In this document: piece by piece, positions 30,433 to 38,969 of the stretch
How positions within the stretch are numbered: the stretch's first letter is position 1
How the letters are laid out: every line of letters begins with the position of its first letter
Source of the DNA: Cyanobium sp. CACIAM 14
Lineage (GTDB): Bacteria; Cyanobacteriota; Cyanobacteriia; PCC-6307; Cyanobiaceae
Assembly: GCA_000708525.1 (NCBI GenBank)
Contig: JMRP01000018.1
Location: 1 to 54,013, forward strand
Direction of reading: 5' to 3'
Length of the DNA: 54,013 nt
Notes under the pieces: model-generated
The model's database searches: none
The model's input: only the letters and a program-made list of their open reading frames with translations
Told to the model about the DNA's origin: nothing
Made by a program: the position numbers and the translations under genes

Positions 30433-31855
30433 CCCCTCGCCCTGGCGGCCCTCGCTGGCGCGCACCCTGGGCTACCTTCTCGTGGGCAGCGGCATGGCCG
30501 CCCTCAGTCTGCTGCTGCTGCAGCTGCTGCTGGGTCGCCGCCTGGTCCAGCAGCAGCTCAGCCAGAAGGGTTCGGAGGTGGCCTCGAATCTGCTGCTGGG
30601 GGAGGTGGCGCTGGAGCGTTTCAGCCCCGAGGTGCTCAGCCGGATCAGCGGCATGCGTCTGGTGGTGGGCAACCCGCCCGAGACCGAGGCCCAGCTGCGC
30701 CGGGCGGACAGGCGGCTGCGCTGGCAGGCCCTGGGGCTGCAGCGGCAGCTGTGCCGCCGCCTCGGTCGTTGCCCGGCGGTGCGGCCGGCCCTCTCGCCGC
30801 GGCGGGGGGTGTGGGTGGAGATGGACTCCCCCCTGGAGTCGGTGTGGCTGTTCGCCTCCCTGCCCTCGCCCCGGGGCTGGCCACCGGATCCGCTGCTGTT
30901 CTCCCTGGCCCTCGGCCTGGGGGGTCTGGGCGCCCTGCTGCTCTACCTCACGCTGGAGATCCAGCGGCCCCTGGCCCAGCTCCAGGAGGCCCTGGCGGAT
31001 GTGGGCCTCGAGGCCCTGCCCGCCGCCCTGCCGGCCCAGGGGTCACCCGCCGTCCGCCAGCTGATGGACCGCTTCAACGCCATGCTGCAGCGGCTGGAGC
31101 AGGCCGGGCGGGAGCGCACCACGATGCTGGCCGGCATCGCCCACGACCTGCGCAGTCCCCTGACCCGGCTGCGGCTGCGGCTTGCCCTCGCCGCCGATGG
31201 CCCCATGGCCCCGGAGGAACTGGAGCGGGCCCAGGCCGACATCCGCTCGATCGAGCGGATCACCCGCCAGTTCATGATCTTCGCGGGGGCCGAGGCCCGG
31301 GAGGCTCCGGTGCTCGTTCCGCTGGACGCTTTGGTGGCGGAGGCGGCGGCGGCGGTGGGGGACGTGCCCCTGGAGCTGGATCTGGAGCCCCTGGTGCGGC
31401 GGGTCCGACCCATCGGTCTGTCGAGGGCGGTGGGCAACCTGCTCGACAACGCCCTTGCCTACGGCCGGCCACCCCTGCGGGTGGTGCTGCAGTCCCTGGG
31501 GGGGGGCAGCCTCAGCGGCCGGTCCCAGGCGGAGCGAGCCCCGGCGGAGAGAGGCTCGGGTGAGAGAGGTCTGGTCGAGAGAGGCCTGGTGGAGAGCGGT
31601 TTCGAGATCCAGGTCTGGGACTGCGGGAGCGGGATCGACCCCGAGCTCTGGGAGAAGGCGATGGCCCCGTTTCAGCGGCTCGATCTGGCCCGGGGCGGTG
31701 AGGGCCACTGCGGTCTGGGCCTGGCCATCGCCGCCAAGGTGGCCAGGGAGCACGGCGGCGTCCTGCGGCGCCTGGAGGCGCCAGCCGGTGGGGCCGGGCA
31801 GGCGGCGGGCCGCTTCGCCGTGGCGCTGCGGGCCTGGCCCCTCCCCGGTGACTGA
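30410..31855 (+). CDS. EnvZ-type sensor histidine kinase with an internal repeat insertion
   Basis: This 481-aa sensor kinase has two membrane helices (about 25-42 and 161-181) around a periplasmic sensor of about 115 residues, a HAMP-like linker, a DHp domain with phospho-acceptor His245 in GIAHDLRSPLTRL, and a HATPase domain with the N-box (GNLLDNALAYG, 342-352), G1 (DCGSGID, 404-410) and G2 (GLGLAIAAKVA). Between N-box and G1 an extra Arg/Glu/Gly-rich stretch (about 373-397) repeats the AERG/LVERG motif; this is unusual for the compact ATP domain. The start is ATG 30410, inside the regulator gene; GTG 30389 is possible. Confidence 0.92.
   Translation: MASPASPDPSPWRPSLARTLGYLLVGSGMAALSLLLLQLLLGRRLVQQQLSQKGSEVASNLLLGEVALERFSPEVLSRISGMRLVVGNPPETEAQLRRADRRLRWQALGLQRQLCRRLGRCPAVRPALSPRRGVWVEMDSPLESVWLFASLPSPRGWPPDPLLFSLALGLGGLGALLLYLTLEIQRPLAQLQEALADVGLEALPAALPAQGSPAVRQLMDRFNAMLQRLEQAGRERTTMLAGIAHDLRSPLTRLRLRLALAADGPMAPEELERAQADIRSIERITRQFMIFAGAEAREAPVLVPLDALVAEAAAAVGDVPLELDLEPLVRRVRPIGLSRAVGNLLDNALAYGRPPLRVVLQSLGGGSLSGRSQAERAPAERGSGERGLVERGLVESGFEIQVWDCGSGIDPELWEKAMAPFQRLDLARGGEGHCGLGLAIAAKVAREHGGVLRRLEAPAGGAGQAAGRFAVALRAWPLPGD
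31526..31600 (+). repeat. Degenerate tandem repeat inside the histidine kinase gene
   Basis: A purine-rich stretch reads as imperfect, in-frame copies of a GAGAGAGG-containing unit and encodes (A/G/L)xERG repeats. It sits at the ATP-lid position between the N and G1 boxes of the kinase. Confidence 0.65.
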
Positions 31856-31945
31856 ACGGTGGTCGCGGAGCCCCCGCCACGGGGGTCGCATTCGGTCACA
31901 GGTCGCCTCCGGCCAGTCCAATTCCTGTCACACCTGCCGGGCACC

Positions 31946-32377
31946 ATGACTCTGTCGATGACTCTCTCCCCCATGGCTGCCAGCCTTTCCACTCCCTTCC
32001 GCATCGCCGTCCTGGCCGTGGCCCTGGGCGCGGGCGGGGCCGCCCTGGCCCAGACCGCGCCGTCGGAGCCGGGCCGCCCCACCCCGGCCCAGCTGCAGAA
32101 GATCTTCCCCGAGCAGAAGCGCCTCGCCATCAGCGATCACCAGGCCCGCATCACGATCCTTCAGAACGGTGAGCGCTGCCTCGGGGCCGCCGGCAGCAGT
32201 GAGGCCCTGCGCGCCTGCATGAAACAGGAGCGTGAGGCCTACCAGCGCCAGCGGGAGCAGCACCGCGCCGAGATCAAGGTGCTGTTCGAGCGCAACGGGA
32301 TTCCCCTGCCCGAGTGGGGCAGAGGCGACCGCCGCTGGAAATGGGGAGAGGGCCGGCCGGGGAACTCGGGCGTCTGA
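31946..32377 (+). CDS. Small periplasmic hypothetical protein next to the two-component system
   Basis: This 143-aa protein has a signal peptide (FRIAVLAVALGAGGAALAQ) and a charged helical mature part of about 105 residues (QKIFPEQKRLAISDHQARITILQ; CMKQEREAYQRQREQHRAEIKVLFE), with two Cys residues (GERCLGAA, LRACMKQE) that could pair. It resembles small periplasmic stress or metal-sensing partners such as Spy/CpxP only in general character; no family is recognised. It lies about 90 bp after the sensor kinase on the same strand and could be its target or accessory. Confidence 0.7.
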   Translation: MTLSMTLSPMAASLSTPFRIAVLAVALGAGGAALAQTAPSEPGRPTPAQLQKIFPEQKRLAISDHQARITILQNGERCLGAAGSSEALRACMKQEREAYQRQREQHRAEIKVLFERNGIPLPEWGRGDRRWKWGEGRPGNSGV

Positions 32378-32420
32378 AACCGGTCTCCTCAGCCAGCCAA
32401 CCCCGCTGCGGCCGCCGGGA

Positions 32421-33626
32421 TCAGGCCTCGTCGAGGGCCGCCACGCCAGGCAGCACCTTGCCTTCCAGCAGTTCGAGGCTGGCGCCGCCGCCGGTGGAGA
32501 TGTGGCTCATCCGGTCGGCCACCCCCACCTTCTCCACGGCGGCGACGGAGTCACCGCCGCCGATGATCGTGCAGCAGCCCTTGGCGCTCAGATCGGCCAG
32601 GGTATGGGCGATGGCGTTGGTGCCGGCGGCGAACCTGTCGAACTCGAACACGCCCATGGGCCCGTTCCAGATGACCGTCTGGCAGTCGGCCAGGGCGTCC
32701 TGGAAGGTCTTCACCGAATCGGGGCCGATGTCGAGACCCATCCAGCCCTCGGGGATGGCATCGATCGGAGTGGTCATGCTGTTGGCGTCGGGAGCGAAGT
32801 TGTCGGCCAGCACCACATCGGTGGGGAGCAGCAGCTGCACGCCCTTGGCGGCCGCCTTGGCTTCCAGTTCCCGGGCCAGTTCCAGCTTGTCCTCCTCCAC
32901 CAGGCTCTTGCCCACCGCCAGGCCCCGGGCCTTGAAGAAGGTGAAGATCATGCCGCCGCCGATCAGCACCTTGTCGCACTTGTCGATCAGCGACTCGAGC
33001 ACGCCGATCTTGCTGCTCACCTTGGAGCCCCCCACGATCGCGGCCAGGGGGCGGCGGGGATCGTCGACGGCGCCCTGCAGGTACTGCAGCTCCTTCTCCA
33101 TCAGGAAACCGGCCACGCTGGGGCTCAGGACCTTCGCGACGCCCTCGGTGGAGGCATGGGCCCGGTGGGCGGCGCCGAAGGCATCGTTGACGTAGACATC
33201 GGCCAGGCTCGCCAGCTTCTCGGCGAACGCGGAGTCATTCTTCTCCTCCTCGGCGAAGAAGCGCACGTTCTCGAGGAGCACCACATCGCCGTCGGCCATG
33301 GCGGCCACCTTGGCCTCGGCGTCGGGGCCGATGCAGCTGTCGGTCTTGACCACGGGCTTGCCCAGCAGCTCGCCGAGGCGCGCGGCCACCGGCGTCAGCC
33401 GCATGGATTCGTTGACCTGGCCCTTGGGCCTGCCGAAGTGGGCGGCCAGCAGCACCTTCGCCCCATGCTCGATCAGGTGGTGCACGGTGGGCAGGGCGGC
33501 ACGGATGCGGGTGTCGTCGGTGATCGCCCCCGCCTCGTCGAGGGGTACGTTGAAGTCGACCCGGACCAGCACCCGCTTGCCGCGGAGTTCGTCGGCGCTG
33601 AGGCTGGAGAGGGATCGCTTCGCCAT
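32421..33626 (-). CDS. pgk: Phosphoglycerate kinase
   Basis: This 401-aa enzyme of glycolysis and the Calvin cycle transfers the phosphate of 1,3-bisphosphoglycerate to ADP (or the reverse in CO2 fixation). Landmarks are [14 protein letters not shown], the substrate site [50 protein letters not shown] and the nucleotide-binding WNGPMGVFE and [14 protein letters not shown]. It has the full family length and starts [10 protein letters not shown]. It converges on the small periplasmic gene with a 43-bp gap and diverges from uspA. Confidence 0.98.
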   Translation of the reverse strand: MAKRSLSSLSADELRGKRVLVRVDFNVPLDEAGAITDDTRIRAALPTVHHLIEHGAKVLLAAHFGRPKGQVNESMRLTPVAARLGELLGKPVVKTDSCIGPDAEAKVAAMADGDVVLLENVRFFAEEEKNDSAFAEKLASLADVYVNDAFGAAHRAHASTEGVAKVLSPSVAGFLMEKELQYLQGAVDDPRRPLAAIVGGSKVSSKIGVLESLIDKCDKVLIGGGMIFTFFKARGLAVGKSLVEEDKLELARELEAKAAAKGVQLLLPTDVVLADNFAPDANSMTTPIDAIPEGWMGLDIGPDSVKTFQDALADCQTVIWNGPMGVFEFDRFAAGTNAIAHTLADLSAKGCCTIIGGGDSVAAVEKVGVADRMSHISTGGGASLELLEGKVLPGVAALDEA

Positions 33627-33767
33627 GGTTACGGATAGGGGAAAGGCGGGGGGAGATTAGCCCCCGGCCCTACCCGGCACGGCCACGGATGGATTCGGTT
33701 CTTCCCACCCCCTGCCGCTGGCGGCTGCAACGGTCGGCGCTAGGACATGAAGGCCGGACCCTCCGCC

Positions 33768-34151
33768 ATGTTCGACACCGTTCTCTTTCCCATCGACCAG
33801 AGCCGCCAGACGATGGAGACGGCGGCCGTCGCCCTGCAGCTGGCCCAGCGCCATGGCAGCCGGGTGGTGCTGCTGTCGGTGGTGGAGGCCGAGGAGGGAG
33901 CGATGCACGATCCGGCCGATGTGGCCAGGTTGCTGGAGCAGGCCCGGGCCAGCTTCACCCAGGCCGGCGTGAGCTGCGAGGTGATCGAGCGGGAGGGCAA
34001 GCCGGCCTTCGTGATCGGCGACGTGGCCGATGAGATCAATGCGGACGTGATCGTGATGGGCACCCGCGGCATCACTCTCGAATCCGACCAGCAGAGCACC
34101 GCCGCCCGGGTGCTGCAGCTGGCGCCCTGTCCGGTGCTGGTGGTGCCCTGA
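33768..34151 (+). CDS. Universal stress protein (UspA family)
   Basis: This 127-aa single Usp domain begins MFDTVLFPIDQS and has the ATP-binding signature near the C-terminus (VMGTRGITLESDQQSTAARVLQLAPCPVLVVP). Because the GTR-G-9x-S pattern is retained, it is probably an ATP-binding Usp. ATG 33768 matches the family start; an ATG at 33747 is in frame. Its stop overlaps the rbgA start (TGATG). Confidence 0.92.
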   Translation: MFDTVLFPIDQSRQTMETAAVALQLAQRHGSRVVLLSVVEAEEGAMHDPADVARLLEQARASFTQAGVSCEVIEREGKPAFVIGDVADEINADVIVMGTRGITLESDQQSTAARVLQLAPCPVLVVP

Positions 34152-35098
34152 TGCCGGATGTCGGCGATCCGGTCGGCACGGGCTCGGCCGGCCCGACGAT
34201 CCAGTGGTATCCCGGCCACATCGCCAAGGCCGAGAAGGCCCTCAGCGCCAATCTGGAGAAGGTGGATCTGGTGATCGAGGTGCGGGATGCCCGCATACCC
34301 CTGGCCACCTCTCACCCCCGGCTGCAGCGCTGGATCCGCGGCAAGCCCCGTCTGCTGGCGATCAATCGCCGCGACATGGTGAGCGCCGGGGCCCGCCAGG
34401 CCTGGGACGCCTGGCTCCGCCAGCGGGGAGAGGTGCCCTGGTGGTGCGACGCCCGGGTGGGCACGGGCGTGAAGCAGCTGCAGCAGGCGGCGATCCGGGC
34501 CGGCGAGCAGCTCAATGCCCGCCGCGCCGGCCGCGGCATGCGCCCGCGGCCGGTGCGGGCGCTGATGCTGGGGTTCCCCAACGTGGGCAAGTCGGCGCTG
34601 ATCAACCGGCTGGTGCGGCAGAAGGTGGTGGAAAGCGCCCGCCGTGCCGGCGTCACCCGCAGTCTGCGCTGGGTGCGTCTCGGTCAGGACCTGGATCTGC
34701 TCGATGCGCCGGGCGTGCTGCCCCCCCGCCTCGACGATCAGCAGGCGGCGCTGCGTCTCGCCCTCTGCGACGACATCGGTCAGGCCGCCTACGACGGCGA
34801 GGCCGTGGCGCTGGCCTTCCTGCGCCTGCTGGATGGCCTGGCAGCGGTGCCGGCCGCCGGGGTGGCGGGGGATCTGCTGGAGCGGCGGTACGGGGTGGCG
34901 ATGGGGCGGCTGCCGGACTCCGGCGGCCGCCCGGATGCGGAGGTGTGGCTGGCCGCGGCGGCGAACCGCCACACCAGTGGCGATGCAGGCAGGATGGCTC
35001 AACGGCTGCTGGATGATTTCCGCCGCTCGCTGCTGGGCCCGATCGCCCTGGAACTGCCGCCGCAGGGCCATCCCCCTCAGGAAGCGCCAGCCCTCTGA
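34151..35098 (+). CDS. rbgA: Ribosome biogenesis GTPase YlqF/RbgA
   Basis: This 315-aa circularly permuted GTPase has its motifs in the order G4 (NRRD, 72-75), G5-like (DARVGTG), G1 (GFPNVGKSALINRL) and G3 (LLDAPGVLPP), after the YlqF N-terminal signature QWYPGHIAKAEKAL and VIEVRDARIPLATSHP. It assists late maturation of the 50S subunit. G4 is NRRD rather than the canonical NKxD. It is translationally coupled to uspA and overlaps the end of the opposing acyltransferase gene by 22 bp. Confidence 0.93.
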   Translation: MPDVGDPVGTGSAGPTIQWYPGHIAKAEKALSANLEKVDLVIEVRDARIPLATSHPRLQRWIRGKPRLLAINRRDMVSAGARQAWDAWLRQRGEVPWWCDARVGTGVKQLQQAAIRAGEQLNARRAGRGMRPRPVRALMLGFPNVGKSALINRLVRQKVVESARRAGVTRSLRWVRLGQDLDLLDAPGVLPPRLDDQQAALRLALCDDIGQAAYDGEAVALAFLRLLDGLAAVPAAGVAGDLLERRYGVAMGRLPDSGGRPDAEVWLAAAANRHTSGDAGRMAQRLLDDFRRSLLGPIALELPPQGHPPQEAPAL

Positions 35099-37266
35099 TC
35101 CTGGGCTCCCCCGAGGGAGCGCAACCTGCTCACCAGCCGTCCCGCGCCGAGAAGACTGGCTTCATGGCGGAGGTGGTTGTTGTCCTTGTAGAGAAGGAGG
35201 CCGCCCTTGTAGGGCCCGCAGATCGTGCCCGTGCAATACAGATCACGCAGCTGGACGTAATGGACATTTCCATGCCTGGCCATCAGCCTTGCCGCCATCC
35301 GGTCGAAGACCCCCTGGTCACGGTTCACCTCGGCGGAAGATCGGAAGCAGCCTTCCATGGGCAGAGGCCGCCATGGCCGTTTCTGGCAGAGGAGCGGGTC
35401 CAGAACCTCCAGCTCGGGCACATCGTCGATCATCACCAGCTGGGCCCCGCGCGCCCGCAGCCGATCAGCCAGCTCGTCCAGGACCGCTTCCTGATGGGGT
35501 TTCACCTTCTTTTCCTTCCATCGGTGCGCCACCAACACGATGTCGCCCGGTTCGACCTGGCTGGACACGAAGGAGTCCACCCAGCGTTTGTAATCCTCGC
35601 AGCCCTGCATCCATTGCCTGGTCAGCGGTTCGATGTCGAGCGACGAGATGTAGCCGCAGCGCCAGCCGATGATGGCTGCACCCACGCCCCGCTCCGGCAG
35701 CTTCTGCCGGAGCGCATCCACATACTGTTCCGCATGGGAGTCGCCGAGGATGTAGAGGCGTGGTCGTGGCAGGGGTGCGCCCGTGGCTGTGGTCGTGAGG
35801 CCGATCAGCATCTTCTGGCGATCAACGACGTTCTGGATCCGGTTGGTGTTGAACGTCGCTGCCGCGAGTTGCCGGCCGGGCGCATCCGGGAAGCGCCGAT
35901 CCAGGGAGAGCGCACCGGCGTTCGTGCCCAGCGCCACGAGGGCCATCGAGGCTGCGGCAAGAGCGGCCATCCCCGAGAACAGCGTATGGGGAACGGATCT
36001 GAAACGTGCTGAATAGCGAAACGGGCGTTCGACCCATTCGTAGGAGGCCAGTGCGAGAGCCCAGATCAGCAGGAGCTGCAGCGGAACCGTCCAGGCCTGA
36101 ATGCCGATGGTCCAGCGACTGGAGGCGATCACGCCCCAGTGCCAGAGGTAGAGGGAATAGGAGGCAAGGCCGATCTTCAGGGTCCAGGGGTGGCAGAGCA
36201 CTCTGCCGGCAAGGCTTTCCCTGTTCAGCCGAGCGATCAGGAAGGTCGTCAGCAGAACCACCAGGAGCGTGGCTGTCCGGCCGCGATCCAGCGGCAGGGC
36301 AAAGCTGAGAAGCAGCAGCGCGCCGATCAGACTGGCAGGGATTTTCAAAAGGAATCGAAGCCTGTGCTGGCGCATCGTTCCCGCAGCGAGGAAGAGCAGG
36401 CAGCCGGCTGCCAGCTCCCAGAAGCGGGAGGGCATGAGGTAGTACGCGGCAACGAAATCCCGCTCATAGGTGAACCAGAACAGGGCCAGGGAGGCCGTGG
36501 CGAGCACTGCCAGGCAGAGCATCAGGCTGCGCCTGCCGGAACCGAACGGTTTGAAGAGGCCGACAGCCGGTATGCAGAGCGCCAGTGCCCCATAGGGCAG
36601 AAAAGGGGTCAGGGTGTACAGGCCACCGGGGATCAGGGCAAAGTAGGAGCCCAGGGCGAGTTTGCTGATCACCGCCGCGCTCGCCAGGGCTGCGAGGAGG
36701 AGGATGGTCGCATGGAGCAGCCGTCGGGATCGCACCTGCGCCGTGGCGAACCAGACCATCAGGGGATAGAAGATATAGAACTGCTCTTCCACCCCAAGTG
36801 ACCACGTGTGGGTGAAGATGTTCAGCTGGGTGGGGGCGGCGAAGTAGTCGGCTGTGCGCTGCATGAGGTACACATTCGACACTCCGAACAGGGCCGCGGT
36901 GCCAGTGCTGAGGGATTCGCCTGGATTCGGGTTGACCAGGCAGATCAGTAAGGCCGCTATCAGAGTGAAGGCGATCAATGCCGGCAGAACTCTCCTGATG
37001 CGTCGGCTGTAGAAGCCGGCAAGCAGATGGGCCAGACTGTAATGTTGCTTGCGCAGCAGTGAGCCGCTGATCACATAGCCGGAAATCACAAAAAAGACAT
37101 CCACTCCCAGATAGCCTGAAGGCAGGATCGGATTGTGGAAATGACTGATGATGACGGCGATGACGGCAACGGCACGCAGGCCGTCGACCTCAGGTCGGTA
37201 ACCGGAACTGTCCTGGGGAGTCTTTGCTCGCAAGTGGAAGAATGGAGCGAGCATCAGCTTACGCAT
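35077..37266 (-). CDS. OafA/YrhL-type membrane acyltransferase with C-terminal SGNH domain
   Basis: This protein of about 729 aa has an acyltransferase-3 membrane domain (YRPEVDGLRAVAVIAVIISHF with the catalytic His, GYLGVDVFFVISGYVIS, FTHTWSLGVEEQFYIFYPL and about ten helices), followed by a periplasmic SGNH domain starting LYILGDSHAEQYVDAL. Such fusions O-acetylate or otherwise acylate surface polysaccharides or peptidoglycan. Composition is AT-richer than its neighbours and no glycan genes flank it, which suggests transfer. I chose ATG 37266; GTG 37293 (inside a short tandem duplication) and ATG 37254 are possible. It overlaps rbgA by 22 bp at the 3' end. Confidence 0.92.
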   Translation of the reverse strand: MRKLMLAPFFHLRAKTPQDSSGYRPEVDGLRAVAVIAVIISHFHNPILPSGYLGVDVFFVISGYVISGSLLRKQHYSLAHLLAGFYSRRIRRVLPALIAFTLIAALLICLVNPNPGESLSTGTAALFGVSNVYLMQRTADYFAAPTQLNIFTHTWSLGVEEQFYIFYPLMVWFATAQVRSRRLLHATILLLAALASAAVISKLALGSYFALIPGGLYTLTPFLPYGALALCIPAVGLFKPFGSGRRSLMLCLAVLATASLALFWFTYERDFVAAYYLMPSRFWELAAGCLLFLAAGTMRQHRLRFLLKIPASLIGALLLLSFALPLDRGRTATLLVVLLTTFLIARLNRESLAGRVLCHPWTLKIGLASYSLYLWHWGVIASSRWTIGIQAWTVPLQLLLIWALALASYEWVERPFRYSARFRSVPHTLFSGMAALAAASMALVALGTNAGALSLDRRFPDAPGRQLAAATFNTNRIQNVVDRQKMLIGLTTTATGAPLPRPRLYILGDSHAEQYVDALRQKLPERGVGAAIIGWRCGYISSLDIEPLTRQWMQGCEDYKRWVDSFVSSQVEPGDIVLVAHRWKEKKVKPHQEAVLDELADRLRARGAQLVMIDDVPELEVLDPLLCQKRPWRPLPMEGCFRSSAEVNRDQGVFDRMAARLMARHGNVHYVQLRDLYCTGTICGPYKGGLLLYKDNNHLRHEASLLGAGRLVSRLRSLGGAQDQRAGAS

Positions 37267-37273
37267 CTCTTCG

Positions 37274-37299
37274 TTCTCACGCCCTGTTCTCACGCCCTG
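37274..37299. repeat. Tandem 13-bp direct repeat upstream of the acyltransferase
   Basis: Two perfect adjacent copies of TTCTCACGCCCTG lie just upstream of the acyltransferase start, within its probable leader. Confidence 0.85.
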
Positions 37300-37366
37300 T
37301 TGACGGCTCCGTCATGGGTCTTGCCTGGACCATGCACGGGCCGGCCTCGATGATCCTGGACCACCT

Positions 37367-37380
37367 ATGGTTCGAACCAT
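37367..37380. promoter_or_regulatory. Perfect 14-bp palindrome in a divergent intergenic region
   Basis: ATGGTTCGAACCAT is a perfect palindrome between the acyltransferase and the pseudouridine synthase, which are divergently transcribed. It has the form of a dimeric regulator operator, but the binding protein is unknown and chance is possible. Confidence 0.4.
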
Positions 37381-37391
37381 GGACCGCAACT

Positions 37392-37415
37392 GTTGGTGCT
37401 GACGTTGGTGCTGAC
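37392..37415. repeat. Tandem 12-bp direct repeat upstream of the pseudouridine synthase
   Basis: Two perfect adjacent copies of GTTGGTGCTGAC lie directly before the candidate starts of the RluA-family gene. Being 12 bp, they would keep frame if translated. Confidence 0.85.
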
Positions 37416-37425
37416 GTCCTTCACG

Positions 37426-38436
37426 GTGAAGTCACACGACAGGGACGGCTCCACCACCCTGGCCGGAGGCTTCGGCCAGGGTGACGGTGAGCTGCTCACC
37501 CTCCAGTACCCCAGGCCGCTGCCGATGCGCCTCGATCGCTGGCTCGTGTCCCAGCGGCCGGAGCAGAGCCGGGCCCGCATCCAGAAGTTCATCGATGCCG
37601 GCTGCGTGCGGGTGAACGGCGTCACGGGCCGGGCCAAGACCCCGCTGCGCGCCGGCGACCTCGTGGAGGTGTGGATGCCGCCGCCCGAGCCGCTCCCCTA
37701 CCTGGTGCCTCAGGCGATGCCGCTCGATGTCCTCTACGAGGACGCCCACCTGATCGTGATCAACAAGCCCGCCGGCCTGACGGTGCACCCGGCCCCAGGC
37801 AACAAGGACGGCACCCTGGTGAACGGTCTGCTGCACCACTGTCCCGATCTGCCCGGCATCGGTGGCGAGATGCGACCAGGCATCGTGCACCGCCTCGACA
37901 AGGACACCACCGGCTGCATCGTGGTCGCCAAGAGCCAGGAGGCGCTGGTGAAGCTGCAGGTCCAGATCCAGAAACGGATCGCCTCGCGGGAATACCTGGC
38001 GGTGGTGCACGGCGTTCCCCGCGGCGAGGAGGGCACGATCGTCGGCGCGATCGGCCGCCATCCGGTCGATCGCAAGAAGTACGCCGTGGTGGCCGACACC
38101 TCCGGGCGCCATGCCCGCACCCACTGGCACCTGGTCGAGGCCCTGGGCGATCACGCCCTGCTCCGCTTCCGGCTGGACACCGGCCGCACCCACCAGATCC
38201 GGGTGCACTGCGCCCACATGGGCCATCCGATCGTGGGGGATGCCACCTACGGCCGCTGCCGTCGCCTGCCGGTGGCCCTGCCCGGCCAGGCGCTGCACGC
38301 GGTGCAGCTGGGGCTGGATCACCCCATCAGCGGCGAGCGGCTGGTGTTCGAGGCGCCCCTGCCAGAGGCCTTCGAGAAGCTGCTCAGGGCGCTGCGCCGA
38401 CGGCTCGGCCAGGCCGGCTCGAGCGGGGCGTCCTGA
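37426..38436 (+). CDS. RluA-family 23S rRNA pseudouridine synthase
   Basis: This protein of about 336 aa has an N-terminal S4 RNA-binding domain (MRLDRWLVSQRPEQSRARIQ, then GCVRVNG) and a pseudouridine synthase domain with the catalytic Asp in VHRLDKDTTGCIVVAK, plus NKPAGLTVHPAPG and TGRTHQIRVHCAHMGHPIVGD. By architecture it is RluD-like, modifying 23S rRNA helix 69. The start is uncertain: GTG 37426 is used, TTG 37393 and ATG 37525 are alternatives. A strong hairpin lies in the first 60 bases of the chosen frame, so the real start may be further downstream. Confidence 0.9.
   Translation: MKSHDRDGSTTLAGGFGQGDGELLTLQYPRPLPMRLDRWLVSQRPEQSRARIQKFIDAGCVRVNGVTGRAKTPLRAGDLVEVWMPPPEPLPYLVPQAMPLDVLYEDAHLIVINKPAGLTVHPAPGNKDGTLVNGLLHHCPDLPGIGGEMRPGIVHRLDKDTTGCIVVAKSQEALVKLQVQIQKRIASREYLAVVHGVPRGEEGTIVGAIGRHPVDRKKYAVVADTSGRHARTHWHLVEALGDHALLRFRLDTGRTHQIRVHCAHMGHPIVGDATYGRCRRLPVALPGQALHAVQLGLDHPISGERLVFEAPLPEAFEKLLRALRRRLGQAGSSGAS
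37455..37483 (+). other. Strong hairpin at the 5' end of the pseudouridine synthase gene
   Basis: CACCCTGGCC (37455-37464) and GGCCAGGGTG (37474-37483) are perfect complements around a 9-base loop. A second, smaller inverted repeat (GGTGAG/CTCACC) follows at once. These could limit translation from upstream starts or terminate readthrough. Confidence 0.6.
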
Positions 38437-38440
38437 GGGC

Positions 38441-38962
38441 TCAGTCCAGCTCCCGGGGCCCCGGCAACGGCCCTGCCGGTTCCCCGCCCCAGTTCTTGAA
38501 GGCCAGCAGGGCCAGGGTCACCACGGCCATGCCGGCGCCTGAGAAGAAGATCTCCGCGCCGCTGGAGCGGAGCACCGATTCCGGCTGCTGGAAGCTGTTG
38601 AGCTGCTCCAGGAAGGCGATCGCCATGGCCAGGATGATGAAGTTGGCGAACAGGCCCTTCACTTCGTGGAAGTTCCTGAAGCTCAGGGTCTTCGGCAGCT
38701 TCAGTTCGCTGATGAACAGGGAGAACATGCCGATCGCCAGGGCGAGGCAGCCCGTTCCCACCAGCAGCAGGTCGATGCCTTCGAGCAGTTCCACCTCGAA
38801 GCGGTTGAGATGCTCCACGCCGGTGCTGCCGGCCAGTGCCATCTGGAGCTGTTCGAGGATCAGCCGGCTGCCGCGGATGAACAGGGCCAGGCAGCTGACC
38901 AGCAGCCCCAGGATCGGAACCAGCGTTAGGTAGCGGGCGCGCAGGAGCAGGCGGTGCAGCAT
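38441..38962 (-). CDS. UPF0114 (YqhA-like) membrane protein
   Basis: This 173-aa protein has four predicted membrane helices (YLTLVPILGLLVSCLALFI; LLVGTGCLALAIGMFSLFI; LFANFIILAMAIAFLEQL; GMAVVTLALLAFKNW) and the UPF0114 pattern with Arg near the N-terminus and the ISELKLPKTLSF loop. Function is unknown for the family. It starts seven bases after the ABC protein gene on the same strand and converges on the pseudouridine synthase with a 4-bp gap. Confidence 0.8.
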   Translation of the reverse strand: MLHRLLLRARYLTLVPILGLLVSCLALFIRGSRLILEQLQMALAGSTGVEHLNRFEVELLEGIDLLLVGTGCLALAIGMFSLFISELKLPKTLSFRNFHEVKGLFANFIILAMAIAFLEQLNSFQQPESVLRSSGAEIFFSGAGMAVVTLALLAFKNWGGEPAGPLPGPRELD

Positions 38963-38969
38963 GGCGGTG

